This document shows, one piece after another, positions 1-14,010 of a DNA stretch of 64,000 nt. This DNA comes from Bryoerythrophyllum caledonicum (taxonomy: Eukaryota > Streptophyta > Bryopsida > Pottiales > Pottiaceae): NCBI GenBank assembly GCA_963971425.1, contig OZ020525.1, forward strand, positions 20,280,187-20,344,186. The letters are read 5' to 3'. The notes under the pieces are model-generated. The model saw only the letters and a list, made by a program, of their open reading frames with translations, did not search any database and had not been told where the DNA came from. The first letter of the stretch is position 1; every line of letters begins with the position of its first letter. The position numbers and the translations under genes are program-made.

Positions 1-224
1 CATCACCCTCATAATTGATATATTGCATGTTGAGGCGATAGACATCATAGTTTACTCAGAGCGTGACTTGGGTTGTGTGTAAGATGTTGGTAAAGTTTGA
101 CATTAGGGTGAGGTCTCCTCCCGTTGTTGTTGAAATGAATTTGTGATACACTCAACAAATCATGTTATCAAGAGTCATCTTCCTTCAAACTTTTCACTAA
201 TCTTGTACCCCTGGATATCGATAG

Positions 225-3502
<3,278 letters not shown>

Positions 3503-3767
3503 TTGTATGTACATCTATTATATCAATTCAATACTCAAGTAGTTGATGTAAGTTGATTATAGATTGGCTCAAAATAATGTTCAGTCAATTTTGTATGCAC
3601 TATCAAATTCAACATAATACTTTGTCCACTTGCCTTTAGGGGCTAAAATATTTTGGATTTGCCTTAGCATGCTCTCATACAATGTCTTATACCACTCTGA
3701 TGCTCTTAAGGCTCAACATTTTTAATATAGTTCCACGATTCAAAAGTTCCTATTAGAGGAGGGTAGA

Positions 3768-4347
3768 AGCAAGCTCCACCAGTATAAAAAACATGTCACA
3801 AGTTGTTTTTGTAGGAGTAACGAACATTCTTTGGTTTGCCAAACAAAATGTACCTTTGTTTTAAGATTTTTGATGATGGAATGTCATTCCTAACTTGCAT
3901 AGCATTGAACAAACGCTGAAAATTTGGTAAGCCGATCAATGGTTTCATTAGTATGACTGTATTTGTGGGAGAAATATACTTGTCACAAAATGTGAGATTA
4001 GTACAATTTTTTTTTTTTGAGTGATCTGTGACACATATGATGATGAAAATTTGCATGCACATTGGTAGGGTGCTGTGAATGGACTATCCAATTAAAAAGT
4101 ACAACTTTTGAAATCCAATTGATAGAAAACATGCCCATCTTACATGGTTCAAAATGAATAAGGATTGGATCGTTTCTTTAATGGATTTTTGTCAGAAATA
4201 GTGCTCCATATATAACTCTAGTTTGGCATATGGTGGCATGTAAAGAAAAATGATTTTTTATATCCTTTTAAAAAAAATTAAGTTGAAAATAAACTAAAAA
4301 TATACCATGGTCTTTGCCCAAAATGGGGTGGGTGTAGCATGCTTTCA
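3768..4347. repeat. Dispersed repeat, copy 1 (partner at 57,038-57,644)
   Basis: About 580 bp match 57,038-57,644 in the same orientation, from AGCAAGCT..CACC through GTAACGAACATTCTTT to GGGGTGGGTGTAGCATGC. On the minus strand both copies keep a similar peptide (FCDKYISPTN.VI.MKPLI.LP), so the repeat may derive from a coding transposon. No terminal repeats or target duplication were found and I do not recognise the family. Confidence 0.75.
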
Positions 4348-5005
4348 GCCGGGACTCTTACCAATTGTGTTGACGTTCCGAATTTGCTAAAATATATACA
4401 TATGGATGTAGATTAGAAGACTTTGTAGACCCGTGAAGAACATTAAACTTTTGTCATTCAACCATTGGCACATACTTTTGAGTGTATGTTCAAGATTATT
4501 ATCTTGCTGGAAAATCAGACATGCAAAATTAAGATTACAAGCCATCACGGTATACAATAAATTTCAATATGATTTATCTATAATGCCACTAAGTCATTCT
4601 TCTTTTGACTCTACAAAACACGTAATCCTATATCATCACTAAACTGCCACCAAATTTCTATTGAGTTTTGTCTAAACCAAACGTTTGTTGAAAGCCTTGT
4701 TTTTGTTTAGAAGACTGTGCATTACAATTCAACACCAAATATGCGATTCTTTGAGCAAATGCAATTTATCTTCTTCTTTGATTGAGATCTGGTATTCTCT
4801 TGTTCATACTTGGTATTCAAGCTATGTTCAAAAATTGTATTCTCATGTTCAAATTTGTTGTTCTTCAGTTCAAATATTTGTCTTTAGTTTAGATTTAGTA
4901 TTCTAGGGTTTAGATCTAGTATTTTTGAGTTCAAAAGTGGCCTTTGTTTGTAAGTCTTTGTAATGGCGCCACATCCACTACGAGGCCCTGACGACATGCG
5001 CGTGA
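4348..5005. other. Non-coding stretch with a degenerate short tandem repeat
   Basis: No gene is seen. From about 4,785 to 4,940 a loose unit of the form TTCAAATTTGGTATTCT recurs with variable spacing, like an old minisatellite. The rest is AT-rich and unremarkable. Confidence 0.4.
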
Positions 5006-5134
5006 AGCTATTTGGCTCATCTCGGAACTCCTGGCTCCAATGACATTGGAAAATACTTTATATCAAACTCAAGATTTGGGATGGATGTGTTCTCCTTGGA
5101 CTCCAAAGATGGTGCAAGGAAGTTTACATTCAAG
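5006..5134 (+). other. Possible isolated exon or gene relic
   Basis: An open stretch of 43 codons ends at a good splice donor (AAG|GTATGA at 5,135). It encodes a plausible peptide (DIGKYFISNSRFGMDVFSLD then SKDGARKFTFK). A second short coding-like run, ETFVTDYKVVYMQSV, lies near 7,120-7,160 but is preceded by a stop. The family is not recognised. This could be a decayed host gene or chance. Confidence 0.25.
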
Positions 5135-5464
5135 GTATGAATTCTTTCACTTTGACTACAATTATCTTTCAATCTGTACGGTCAACATTTACTAAATTTT
5201 AACCACATCATCTTAAATAAGTTTAGACAAAGATCCTACGGTCTCACTCTCAATAAGTTCAACTTGTCAGTTTCTATTCCGTGGAGTAGAAAGGCATAGT
5301 ACCGCCTCCTTGGTGTCGGGGCCACGATATCTTGTGCATGCATTTAACAGGCAGGGTTGGCTTGTTCGCTCTTTGCAAATTTCTTAAAACAGTAGGCCAT
5401 AAGTGTAGGTTGGCAACAAATAGTGTCATCTTTGAAGCTTGCTGAAAAGATGATGCCTCACACA

Positions 5465-7015
5465 CAAGGGTCCCAAAAGGCATTCACATATGAGAAAACA
5501 ACTGATTTCCCACGTGATTTACTTTGTTAATAACACTAATCGAGTAAACTCATTCCATGTAGTAAAAATGTGACTTTCACACATGAACTTGGCACATGAT
5601 AATTTGACATGGTAAATCATAGTGTTTTCACCTTTTTCCAAATATCATGTGCCTTTAAAAAGAGATAAATATGCACATATAAGACATTACGTTTTGTATA
5701 TCAAAACAAAAGCAATTGCCTAGTTTCTAGATGTTGGAAGGAGTAAAAACTATCTTTCTTGCTCATGGAAGGAAATTTACCACAAACTAAGTAAACAAAC
5801 CTAGGAAAAGTGGAGTTCTTACCATGTCCCTCAAGTGGTAATGCGCCATGGGCCCCTTGTGTAATGTCTAATCACAAAAGGCCCAAGAGGCATTTCCATA
5901 TGTGAAAACAACCAATGCCCACACAAGATAAGAGCTTGAATTCAACTCCGCATCTTATACTCGTCCTTCATTTGCCCATGACAAACCATATGGGATATGT
6001 TGCGGGATGTAACGCCGAGGATTGCACCACATGAGGTAGTGTTGTGATAATTAGATAATTCTAATCTATGTTTGTTGGTGATGTACGTCCGCCACTCCAC
6101 ATCCACTCAATGGATGTATTTCATCCATTAGAGTTTCGCGTGTGTGCATATAGCGGCACGTACGTGCTTGACTTGATGTCTTTGTCAAGTCAAACTTTCT
6201 AAATGTGTTTAAAGGATGATTAGCGAGTTTCCTTCGCTTGTAAGTGATTGGTTATCATTAGTAAAGGCTCCGCATTCTCTAGTTCCACTTGCACATGTTG
6301 ATTCTCTTCTTGTGGAGTGCGAGACGCTTGGCTACTCTTGTGGTTCAATACATTCTCCTTGAGGGTGTGCTTAGTATAATTGTGTTTGACTATGTTTTTT
6401 TGTTTATTTGATGTTGGCTGTGGTTCTCGATTTGTTGTATTTCAGCAATTTTTGTTTACACGACAAAGCAACCATGATTTGTGGAATTGGTGAATGTTCA
6501 TACCACATGCATACATTATATCACAAGGGACCTCACAAGGTGTTCACATATGTTAAAATAACCGACTTTCACATAAAGGAAAATAGCCAACTTTCACACA
6601 TGAAACGCGTTCAATAATTCCTATATGCCAAAACAAAAGCAATCACCTTGTTATTTGATTGAGGAAGTAGTAAAACCAATCTTCTTCTGCTCATGGAAGG
6701 AAATTTACCACATACTCAATAAATAGATGTAGGAAAAGTGCAGTTCTACCATGTCCCTCAAGTGGTAAGTTAATGGCTCGTGGGCCCCTTATGGAACCTA
6801 GAGTTCATTGAAAAAGACTTTAGTGCATGTCAGTGTTATGTCGGCGTTGATTTTTGAGAACTTGGTCGAGACGAGCATCCAAACCTGCAGTTGCTCCTTT
6901 AAGTATAACATTGAGGGCAAATTAACGGTTGATTAGAAGACATTCAGGTGCATTCTCAAGGGGCCCAGGAGGCATTACCAGTTGAGGGACATGGTTAGAA
7001 CCGCACTTTTTCTTT
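5465..7015. repeat. Cluster of diverged direct repeats plus an inverted copy
   Basis: A block at about 5,701-5,861 (AAAACAAAAGCAAT … GGAAGGAAATTTACCACA … CATGTCCCTCAAGTGGTAA … GGGCCCCTT) recurs at about 6,628-6,795. Its distal 55 bp occur inverted at about 6,958-7,012. Shorter related pieces (CACATATG.GAAAACAAC, ACTTTCACACATGAA) lie at 5,480-5,590, 5,885-5,925 and 6,545-6,605. This is probably a decayed non-autonomous DNA transposon cluster. The solo-LTR-like repeat at 6,000-6,380 sits inside it. Confidence 0.6.
6000..6380 (+). repeat. Repeat family R1, copy 1 (probable solo-LTR relic)
   Basis: About 380 bp resemble 13,640-14,010. Shared landmarks in order are GTAGTGTT, CATCCA near TGGATG, a TATA-like GCATATAGCG, TTGACATCTTTGTCAAGTCA, AAAGGCTCCGCATTCTCT, and GTGGAGTG.GAG.CTTG. 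It begins TGTTGCGGGATGTAACG, which looks like a plant LTR start. No target duplication was identified, so LTR origin is an inference. Confidence 0.5.
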
Positions 7016-7203
7016 TTAACCGTAGGGGTTGCCGAATCTGATAACATTTGTTTCTCTTGAAAGAAACTGTTTTGTGTAGATTATATTACAAGTGCTGATC
7101 TCTCTTTCAGGATACATGAGAGGAGGAGACCTTCGTCACCGACTACAAGGTGGTGTACATGCAATCTGTCCTACAATTCATAGTGATATATTGTAGAGAA
7201 TAA

Positions 7204-7365
7204 CGCTACAGGAAACCCTGTCGCTCCTCACTCAAAAAGTGTCGCTCTTCACTTCCGTAGAATGTGGAAAACGGTGCTTTTTCTTTAGTTTTGTGACCCA
7301 ACTTATTCACCAACTTCTATAATGCTTGAAATAGTAAGTGAGGGGTGACAGGGTTGCTAGTAGTG
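7204..7365. mobile_element. 162-bp MITE with CACTA-like ends and TAA duplication
   Basis: The ends are imperfect inverted repeats of about 30 bp. The left reads CGCTACAGGAAACCCTGTCG. The right, reverse-complemented, reads CACTACTAGCAACCCTGTCA. Both continue into CTCCTCACT or CCCCTCACT. TAA flanks the element on both sides (7,201-7,203 and 7,366-7,368). It is too short to code and depends on another transposase. Confidence 0.8.
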
Positions 7366-8148
7366 TAAATGTATGCATACATATGTTCAACTATAATGGT
7401 ATGAATGTAGGTTGGGAGGTTGTAAATTTCCAAATCCGTCTGATTCTAAAACATCATTGCCTTCTTTTCTTCAGTGAACAGTAAGAGCCCAGTGTGAGAA
7501 TTTTGAAAGAAATGCACAGAAAGCAGACATGCAAGAATTGGAGAATTAGATTCTCCTAAAAATTATGCTGGTGTACGTGTGAAAAGAAAGGTACTGAAAT
7601 GTTTTTGAAGTGCTTATTTGAAGCATGAACGAGACTTTGTAGAACAAGGCTATGCGCTCGTTTTGCACCATTCAGAAATCCTACACACGTCAAGAAACTT
7701 GAACACAGAACATGCAATACTGTAGATAAAAATGCCATCAGCCTGGTCAAGAAAAGAGGACCCTAGACAGTAATCGAGAATCTATTATATTAAGTACATA
7801 ATATCGCGCACATTGGTACGCAATATTATCCTATTTTAATCCATAATATTTCATCCATCAAGCTCCATCACACGCTCAAACATTGAGTGCACTACCACAC
7901 ATGGAGTATACAACAATCTTGCATACTTCCGTGAATAATTCCCATGACGATTGATGCATTTATTTCTGTGAGGACCAAGAAAGCGTCACAGTGAAAGAAT
8001 GAACCGGGGAGTTAACTAGTTTATTCGATGAACCATATGTGGTTGCTGAACACCTATCAGTGCTCGATCAGTCACCAAAAGAGATTCTCACTACGGATGC
8101 TCCATCAACAAACATTATTGGTGCTTCAAACTCCACTTCTACCATGAT
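7366..8148. other. Intergenic DNA, no gene seen
   Basis: AT-rich sequence between the MITE and the 3' end of the small secreted-protein gene. I see no coding, RNA or repeat structure that can be supported. Confidence 0.5.
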
Positions 8149-8638
8149 CTAGACGTCTTGTGACACACACGTGCTTTGAGTTTGGACTACGCCGTTGGAC
8201 GTCACATACCCCTCGAGCAAGAGTTTCGGCACATCCCGGCTCCCGCAGTTCCCCGCAATCCTGATCGTGTACCCCACCAGAGACGCGAGCCTGCCAAGGA
8301 AGTCTCCGCTGGTGGTGTACCTCTTCCCGCTGCACCCGAAGACTCCAAAGAAGAAGCAGCAGCCTTGGCAGCCCTGCCCGAGCGGGCCTTGGCCGAAGAC
8401 CTCCACCGTGAACCTGGCGGAGGTGAGCGACTGCGTGGCCTGGAGCGGGACGGTAACGGACTCCCCTGCCCGCACCAAGAAGTTCTGCCCAAGCTGCGAC
8501 GCGGAGATCGTGCACATCGCGTCATTCGCGGGACGACTGGTGGCTAAGTTTGTTGTACACCACCAGGTCGAACAACGTCACCTGTGCGTGCGCGCCGCAG
8601 GCCAAGAGCGCTACCAGTAGCATCAGCAGTGGCGTCAT
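8149..8638 (-). CDS. Small secreted Cys-rich protein, reading frame broken
   Basis: The first frame starts at ATG 8,638 with a clear signal peptide (MTPLLMLLVALLACGAHAQ) and continues VTLFDLVVYNKLSHQSS before a stop at about 8,522. The adjoining frame (8,517-8,149) gives 122 residues with eight or so cysteines, including GCQGCCFFFGVFGCSGKRY and NCGSRD…STCVSQDV. Read just upstream, that frame begins ANDAMCTISASQLGQN, so the two frames overlap and differ by a one-base step. The intervals available for an intron are under 50 nt, too short for a plant intron. Either a single-base indel (mutation or assembly error) breaks the gene or the second ATG is used without a signal peptide. The family is not recognised. 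GC-rich coding DNA contrasts with AT-rich flanks. Confidence 0.55.
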
Positions 8639-8913
8639 CTTCACTGGTTGGATCGAAGATGATGGCAAGGTTGAGGAAGGTACTGGAGTTCGAGAAGATG
8701 TGGAGAATTGGTGTGAACTTCTTGTGTTTATAATCGATGTTGGACGCTGACGACTTGATCGATCGTGTGCAATCGGTTTTGACGACGTTCGAGTTTGGCA
8801 GATTATCAGTAATTGTAGGATGGGATGCAACGGATTGTACGTGGATGAGGATTCGGTACGTGGTCGTGGCGCCACAAATCATCAACTCCATGGATGCGAG
8901 CTCGAAGTCGATG

Positions 8914-8922
8914 TTTTTTATA
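8914..8922 (-). promoter_or_regulatory. TATA box of the small secreted-protein gene
   Basis: Read on the minus strand the sequence is GCGTATAAAAAACATC. It lies about 276 bp upstream of the ATG at 8,638, which implies a start of transcription near 8,885-8,890 and a leader of about 250 nt. Confidence 0.5.
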
Positions 8923-9211
8923 CGCTTGTAAACATGTTACACATCTTGTAATTGGGATCAGAATTGTGGACTGATCAGCAGCTGGATTGGATTTAAGATC
9001 GCGGCGGGTCTGGATGGCATGTTTGACGAACATGACGCCTTCGTCATTGTCATGGAGGTGGATGTACTGAAAGTAGATTCTAGTATGATATGCAGTTACA
9101 CTTAGTGGAAGTTGTGTTCTAGAACGAAGTAGCGGGAGAGTAATGTCGAAGAAGAAGGGCTGTACTAGAAGCGATAAACGATAGACGAAGGGCATTATGG
9201 CAGAGGTTTCA

Positions 9212-9281
9212 ACTGAATGTAATGGCATATCCAAGATGGTTGAATTTTGCTTACCATCTTGGATATGCCATTACATTCAGT
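9212..9281. repeat. Perfect 29-bp inverted repeat, 12-nt loop
   Basis: Arms 9,212-9,240 and 9,253-9,281 are exact reverse complements (ACTGAATGTAATGGCATATC…). Either strand could fold into a 29-bp hairpin. It may be a small-RNA precursor or a recent inverted duplication. It lies upstream of the TATA box of the neighbouring minus-strand gene. Confidence 0.9.
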
Positions 9282-10303
9282 AGCAGCCGGTGCAGCGTAC
9301 TGCTCACTCATGTTTTCAGTTATATTCATCTTCACGTTTGCAGACGAGTAGCATGCGGCACATAAAGTCAATAGATACATGTCTCGATATCATTCCACAG
9401 GTTGATCGATTCTATATAGGTTTATGGTTAAAGTGCCCTTTGTATGATTTCAAGGATGCTGCCTTACCAACGCCCTCGGACACTTTAACCCTTAAACGTC
9501 TGAAGGTGCCGCTAATGGCCACAATATTCTACACCTGTAAGGTCGTATTTGAACATGATAGGGTTGATATATTGAAATGACCTCCAAATGAAAGATGTTA
9601 GTTGAATGGAAAGTGCTTCATCAAGTCTGTCATTAATATCTCATATTTCAGTACAAAGAAGCCTAACCAAAAAGCGGCATCTAAGTATTCGGAGAAAGAC
9701 TAAAAACATGTAACATGCAGAAATACATCTAAAAACTGTTCTGAAGGCGACAGCATACAAGTATACTCTACACCGACTCTATACAAACATCACAGCTACA
9801 TGAAAAGCTACAGACAGCCACTTCATGAGTCTAGAACGACCATCTCCTCACAAGACTCAGTCAAAATCATGAAGGGCATTGGTGTCCTCATCGTCAAAGA
9901 GATCCAACCGTCATGATCCCAAAGAGAGTTGATCACACGTATCTGCCATGTCAAAACACCAAGTCTTAGTCAGACAATTAAGTTATTTTTTAAGTCACCC
10001 ACAGCTTCCTTGTACTAAAATTTGTTTCCTCTTGAAAGCTATTAGATCATTAAAAAAGCTTGTCAGTTTGTCAATTACAAGCCTCATCAAGTATGGAAGC
10101 TTGGTGGTCTCTAAACTCAACTTAAACTACATTAAGTAGTGAAGGAGAGATCCTGTCGTGCCACCAAATCAAGGCTGATTCTAAATATTTAAGCTGAGAA
10201 AAGAGGGCAAAACTCTCGGTATTTTTGCCTCACTTCACAAACTATAATAAAAATAGATTAAATGGAGAGGTTGAACATATTATATCTACACCTGAAGGCT
10301 CAC
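9282..10303. other. Intergenic DNA downstream of the glycine/proline-rich gene
   Basis: No gene was found. The right part should contain the 3' UTR and poly(A) site of the minus-strand gene that ends at 10,304. No canonical AATAAA was seen on the minus strand close to the stop. Confidence 0.4.
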
Positions 10304-11930
10304 CTATTTCCATTTGTGCTTTCCGCCGAATCCCTTGCCGAATTTCTTTCCGAAGCCCTTTCCTTTCTTGCCACCCTTGTGCTTGCCGCCCTTAAACTTG
10401 CCATGGCCATACTTGACTTGACCGTGTCCGCCGTGCATTCCAGGAATGCTGGGGATCACACCGTGAGAGCCCTGGGAGCCGTGTTTGCCGTGGGAGCCGG
10501 AGCCGGCTTTGAACACTCCGTAGGCACCTGCAAGAGCTGCAGCGCCTGCCACCAGTCCACCTGCACCAAACAAATCATCTCAGATCTCAAGTTGCTCCCG
10601 AAAAAACTCCAATGAAACAAGCCCAGACAACATCAAAAGCACATATATTTCTTGAATTTCGTCTTCCAGATGATGCTCATTTAGGATAATAATTCTCCTA
10701 AGAGATTCCTAAATTATGTGGCCGTCCTATCACTGGTTCTAGAATGTTATGCTTATCAAGAATTCAATCATTACATTTCCCCATGTCTCCAACATCAGGG
10801 TTTCATTATTCGTATTGACACAAAACACACGATCCAAATGTCTCTAACATGTCGTGTCACCGTGTGGGTTTCGTTACTCATTTGACACGAACAACACAAG
10901 GGATCCTAGTGCCTCTTAAACCGATGTTGATCTCCTTCACAATCACGTCGTGTTCTTGAACATGACCATGTTCAAAATGCACGACTATGAAACCGATCCA
11001 GAAGTTTCCACCACATATAGAGTCCCGTCCAACACCGAAAAAAAATAAATAGCACAACTAGAATTCGTTACAAATACAAATGACAATTGGATGCTTACCG
11101 ACACCGGGTTTGCCGTGGGATCCCGATCCGTGAGCTTGGGGATATCCAGCCGGGGTCGCAGGAGGGTAACCGGCGGGCGCGTAGCCGTGCGGCTGCGCAG
11201 GCGGGTAGCCCTGCGGCTGCGCAGGCGGGTAGCCATGCGGCTGCGCAGGCGGATAGCCCTGCGGAGCGCCATAGCCCTGCGGCGGGTAGCCCTGGGGCGC
11301 GCCGTATCCGCCGTGCTGCCCGTGCTGCCCTCCCCCGTACTGGTGCGCGAGCCCTTGCACCACATGCCCGATCTGCCCCAACCCCTTCTCCCCACTCTGC
11401 AAAAAACAACCAAAACAGAACCATCACCACAACATCCACAACAAGGGGAAAAAAAAAAAAAAAAAACTCATCCGATCAAGCTCCTCAAGACCCCAAAACC
11501 AGCTCAGCTAAAAATCCCACATCCAAAAACAACAACTCATGCTCCCCACTCTGCCAAAAACCTCAGATAAATACCACATCCACAAGAAGAAAAATAAAAA
11601 CTCATCAGATCATGCTCCTCACTGACTAAAAGAAACCCCCCCAAAAAATAGCTCAGATAAATACCACATCCAAAAACACAACTCATGCTCCCCGCTCTGC
11701 CAAAACCCTCAGATAAATACTCAAACATGAAATCGATACCAATTCCAGAAACAAACCTCATTAAAACATGCTCGGACAACATTATGCGATCATCGACAAA
11801 CGGAGCGAGTCGTTACCTGGTCTCCGGAGGGATTGTGAGGCGGGTAGGGCTGGTTGGGATCGCTGGGAGGGTAGGACTGGTTGGGATTGTGAGGCGGGTA
11901 CGGGTTGTAAGGGTTGTTCGGATCCGCCAT
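10304..11930 (-). CDS. Glycine/proline-rich GYPPQGYPP protein (plant glycine-rich protein A3-like)
   Basis: Three exons on the minus strand: 11,930-11,817 (38 codons), 11,396-11,099, and 10,560-10,304. Junctions are GT-AG (CAG|GTAACG; GCAG|AGTGGG; GTAAGC; GCAG|GTGGAC) and keep frame. The protein has about 222 residues. It starts [19 protein letters not shown] middle region carries tandem [16 protein letters not shown] units. A short hydrophobic Gly/Ala segment ([16 protein letters not shown]) follows, then a His/Lys/Gly tail ending [18 protein letters not shown]. This order (YPP repeats, Gly/Ala hydrophobic patch, HGK-rich tail ending in K.K) is typical of plant GRP A3-type proteins. Their biochemical role is not settled; links to membranes and stress responses are reported for the family. 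The start is fixed by the good first exon and the lack of any upstream ATG in frame. Confidence 0.88.
11391..11720 (-). repeat. Internal duplications in intron 1 that copy the exon-2 splice acceptor
   Basis: The acceptor plus first exon bases (minus strand GCAG|AGTGGGGAG, at about 11,400) recur inside intron 1 near 11,551 (GGCAGAGTGGGGAG) and 11,699 (GGCAGAGCGGGGAG). They are embedded in about 150-bp units that share CTCAGATAAATACCACATCC and AACTCATGCTCC on the plus strand. Confidence 0.7.
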
Positions 11931-12240
11931 CTTCTCAATCGATCAGGCCAAAAATCTCGCAAGCTCCCTCCTCAACGCTCCACAAACCACAATGAGGAGC
12001 CTTAAACACCGAAGAAGAGAATCAAGTGACACGAAGAGGAGCGATCCTTGCTCACTTTTGTAAAGGACGCGAAGACGCGTTTCGAGAGGGAGATAGATTT
12101 GGAAGTCGGAAAGCTTGGAGGTGGGTACATTTGGGGTGGCCAGCAACCCGCAACACGGGAACGCGTTTGGGGCTCCCGACGCGCGGGGGGCGGCGGCGTC
12201 AGGTGCGGTTCCGTGAAAGTGAGCGAAGCTGGCGTTGAAG
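11931..12240 (-). promoter_or_regulatory. CpG-rich leader and promoter region of the glycine/proline-rich gene
   Basis: The stretch upstream of the ATG at 11,930 is GC- and CpG-rich (ACGCGT, CGACGCGCGGGGGGCGGCGG), unlike the AT-rich surroundings. Position and composition suggest the promoter and 5' UTR. No clear TATA box was seen. Confidence 0.35.
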
Positions 12241-12329
12241 GTTATGACGGGTTGGATTCGGAGATTCCGCGTTGCCGAAGTGCGTCACATGGGACACTGT
12301 GATGGAATATTCGGCCCCAATCTACAGTC

Positions 12330-12800
12330 AGCTCCCTTCACAACAGCCCTGTTGGTTCTGCCTGTTATGCATAGAGGCTGTTATATTGAGCCAGCTGTTA
12401 TAATGGAAAGGGTGTTATCTGGGAATGTAGGACAAATGGTTCTATTAAAGGATGACATCACTCATCTAGTTTTGACATGCATTATTATGAATGGATGTTA
12501 TGTAGGGTGACAATTTGGTTTGATGGATGTTGGTGTTATACCAAGTGGCTGTTGTAGAGAGCAATTACTTGTTCTAGACCCATGCTGCCTATTATAATGG
12601 ATTTGTTGTTGTATCATATACTTTTCTAAAGAGAGGCCATTGTACATGCATTGAGCTCCTTTTACAATCGTCGTTTCTGTTCTGTCTGTTGTAAAGAGAG
12701 GTTGTTATAATGTAGGGAGTTTTGGTCTAGAAATGTGCAAATGTAATTGTTATAAATGAGAGTGGTTGTTGTACGAGATGAAATTGTAAAGAGAGCTCAC
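12330..12800. repeat. Degenerate repeat of GTTGTAAAGAGAGG / GTTATAATGG type
   Basis: Short related words (CTGTTATAATGGAAAG, TATTATAATGGATTTG, GTTGTAAAGAGAGGTTG, GTTATAATGTAGGG) recur many times without a strict period. This looks like an old decayed tandem or MITE-derived stretch. There is no coding potential. Confidence 0.4.
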
Positions 12801-12999
12801 TATTTACCATATATGTGTAGAATTCTACTTTTGATATTTGAAAATGTTTATGATGGGTACATGGGATAGCTTTGCTTTGAATTGTAAATTGGACATGTTT
12901 ATCATTAGCCTACTACTAGGTCAGTTTTGTACAAAATTAATTTAGAATTGAGAATGTCCAAGATTTATGGAAAATTCAAGAGATTTGTCTAAGTGATAC

Positions 13000-13195
13000 T
13001 CATGTAAGCTTAGATGATATCCATTTAATGCTTAGGTGATATCCATGTGAACTCTAGGTGATACACATGTAATGCCTGGGTAATATGCATATAATGCTTG
13101 GATGATACCCATGTAATGTCCGTGTGGTACCCATGTAATATTTGGGTGATATCCATGTAATGTCAATGTGATATCTATGTAGTGCCTAGGTGTCA
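13000..13195. repeat. Minisatellite, ~22-24-bp unit
   Basis: About eight imperfect units of the form GTGATATCCATGTAATGCTT follow one another. Units differ by substitutions and small indels. Confidence 0.8.
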
Positions 13196-13324
13196 CACAT
13201 TTTTCCGAAGTTATCTTTGAGAAAAATAAACTATTCTGGCATCTACGTACAAAAACAAACCTCTATGTACGGTAAGTTGGACAAGATTTTCTACAGGCTG
13301 GAACTTTGAAAATAGACATCACTA

Positions 13325-13540
13325 CACTAAAATTGAGAATTTGTGTAACCACACTAATTAATTTGTAAATGCTATAAGTTTTTACTTTAGATGAAGGTTT
13401 TTACTACGAGCACAGCTATCGATACTATTCAACAAGGGGAATCATTGTAAACATCGTTGGTAAAAAAATTCATCACAAATAAAAACTTATTTACATTTTA
13501 GATCATTTACTATGCTTAACACTAATTCTCAATTTTAGTG
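13325..13540. mobile_element. 216-bp MITE with CACTA ends
   Basis: The left end CACTAAAATTGAGAATTTGT and the right end, reverse-complemented, CACTAAAATTGAGAATTAGT are near-perfect inverted repeats. The flanking triplets are CTA (left) and TAA (right), so the duplication is imperfect if 3 bp, or TA if 2 bp. There is no coding capacity. Confidence 0.8.
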
Positions 13541-13639
13541 TAATGCTAAGGATTCATGGCAATTGGCAAATAGATTTTAGAATCATTTGTCAAGGTTTAG
13601 AGTAATAGGTGAGAAATAGAAGTTTGAATTATGCCCTTT

Positions 13640-14010
13640 ATCTTATTGTCACGGAATGTGGCGTGGAAGACCTCTCCACATCGTAGTGTTTTAGCGTAGA
13701 TTAGTTTGTTACTAATCTACGGGGTTAGAGACGTACGGCAACACACCGCATTCATCCATGGATGATTTTCATCCACTTAGGATTGTGTGTGTGTACGTAT
13801 AGCGCCGCACACATCTATGACTTGACATCTTTGTCAAGTCAAGCTTTGTGAGTGAATTCGAGAGTGTTTAGAGAATACCTTTGCTTGTAAATGATTGTTT
13901 ATCAGTACTAAAGGCTCCGCATTCTCTTATACTACTTGCACTCATTGATTCTCCCTTTGTGGAGTGTGAGAGGCTTGACTACATTGTGATTCACTAAGTA
14001 TTCACTTGAC
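13640..14010 (+). repeat. Repeat family R1, copy 2 (probable solo-LTR relic)
   Basis: Starts TGTCACGGAATGTGGCG. It shares ordered landmarks with 6,000-6,380: TATA-like ACGTATAGCG, TTGACATCTTTGTCAAGTCA, GGCTCCGCATTCTCT, and GTGGAGTGTGAGAGGCTTG. A third piece of the family lies at 14,370-14,406 and resumes at 17,053-17,130, split by the LINE. Confidence 0.55.

Noticed and set aside
8176-8620. Plus-strand open frames of 120-140 codons over the small secreted-protein gene
   Set aside because: They are GC-rich antisense shadows. The minus strand has the signal peptide, TATA box and Cys pattern.
9212-9281. Rho-independent terminator
   Set aside because: This is eukaryotic nuclear DNA, and the hairpin lacks a T-run and a gene end beside it.
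11087-11629. Arg/Ala-rich frames opposite and beside the glycine/proline-rich gene
   Set aside because: They arise from the repetitive GC-rich exon read in other frames, while the minus-strand exons splice cleanly into a known plant protein type.
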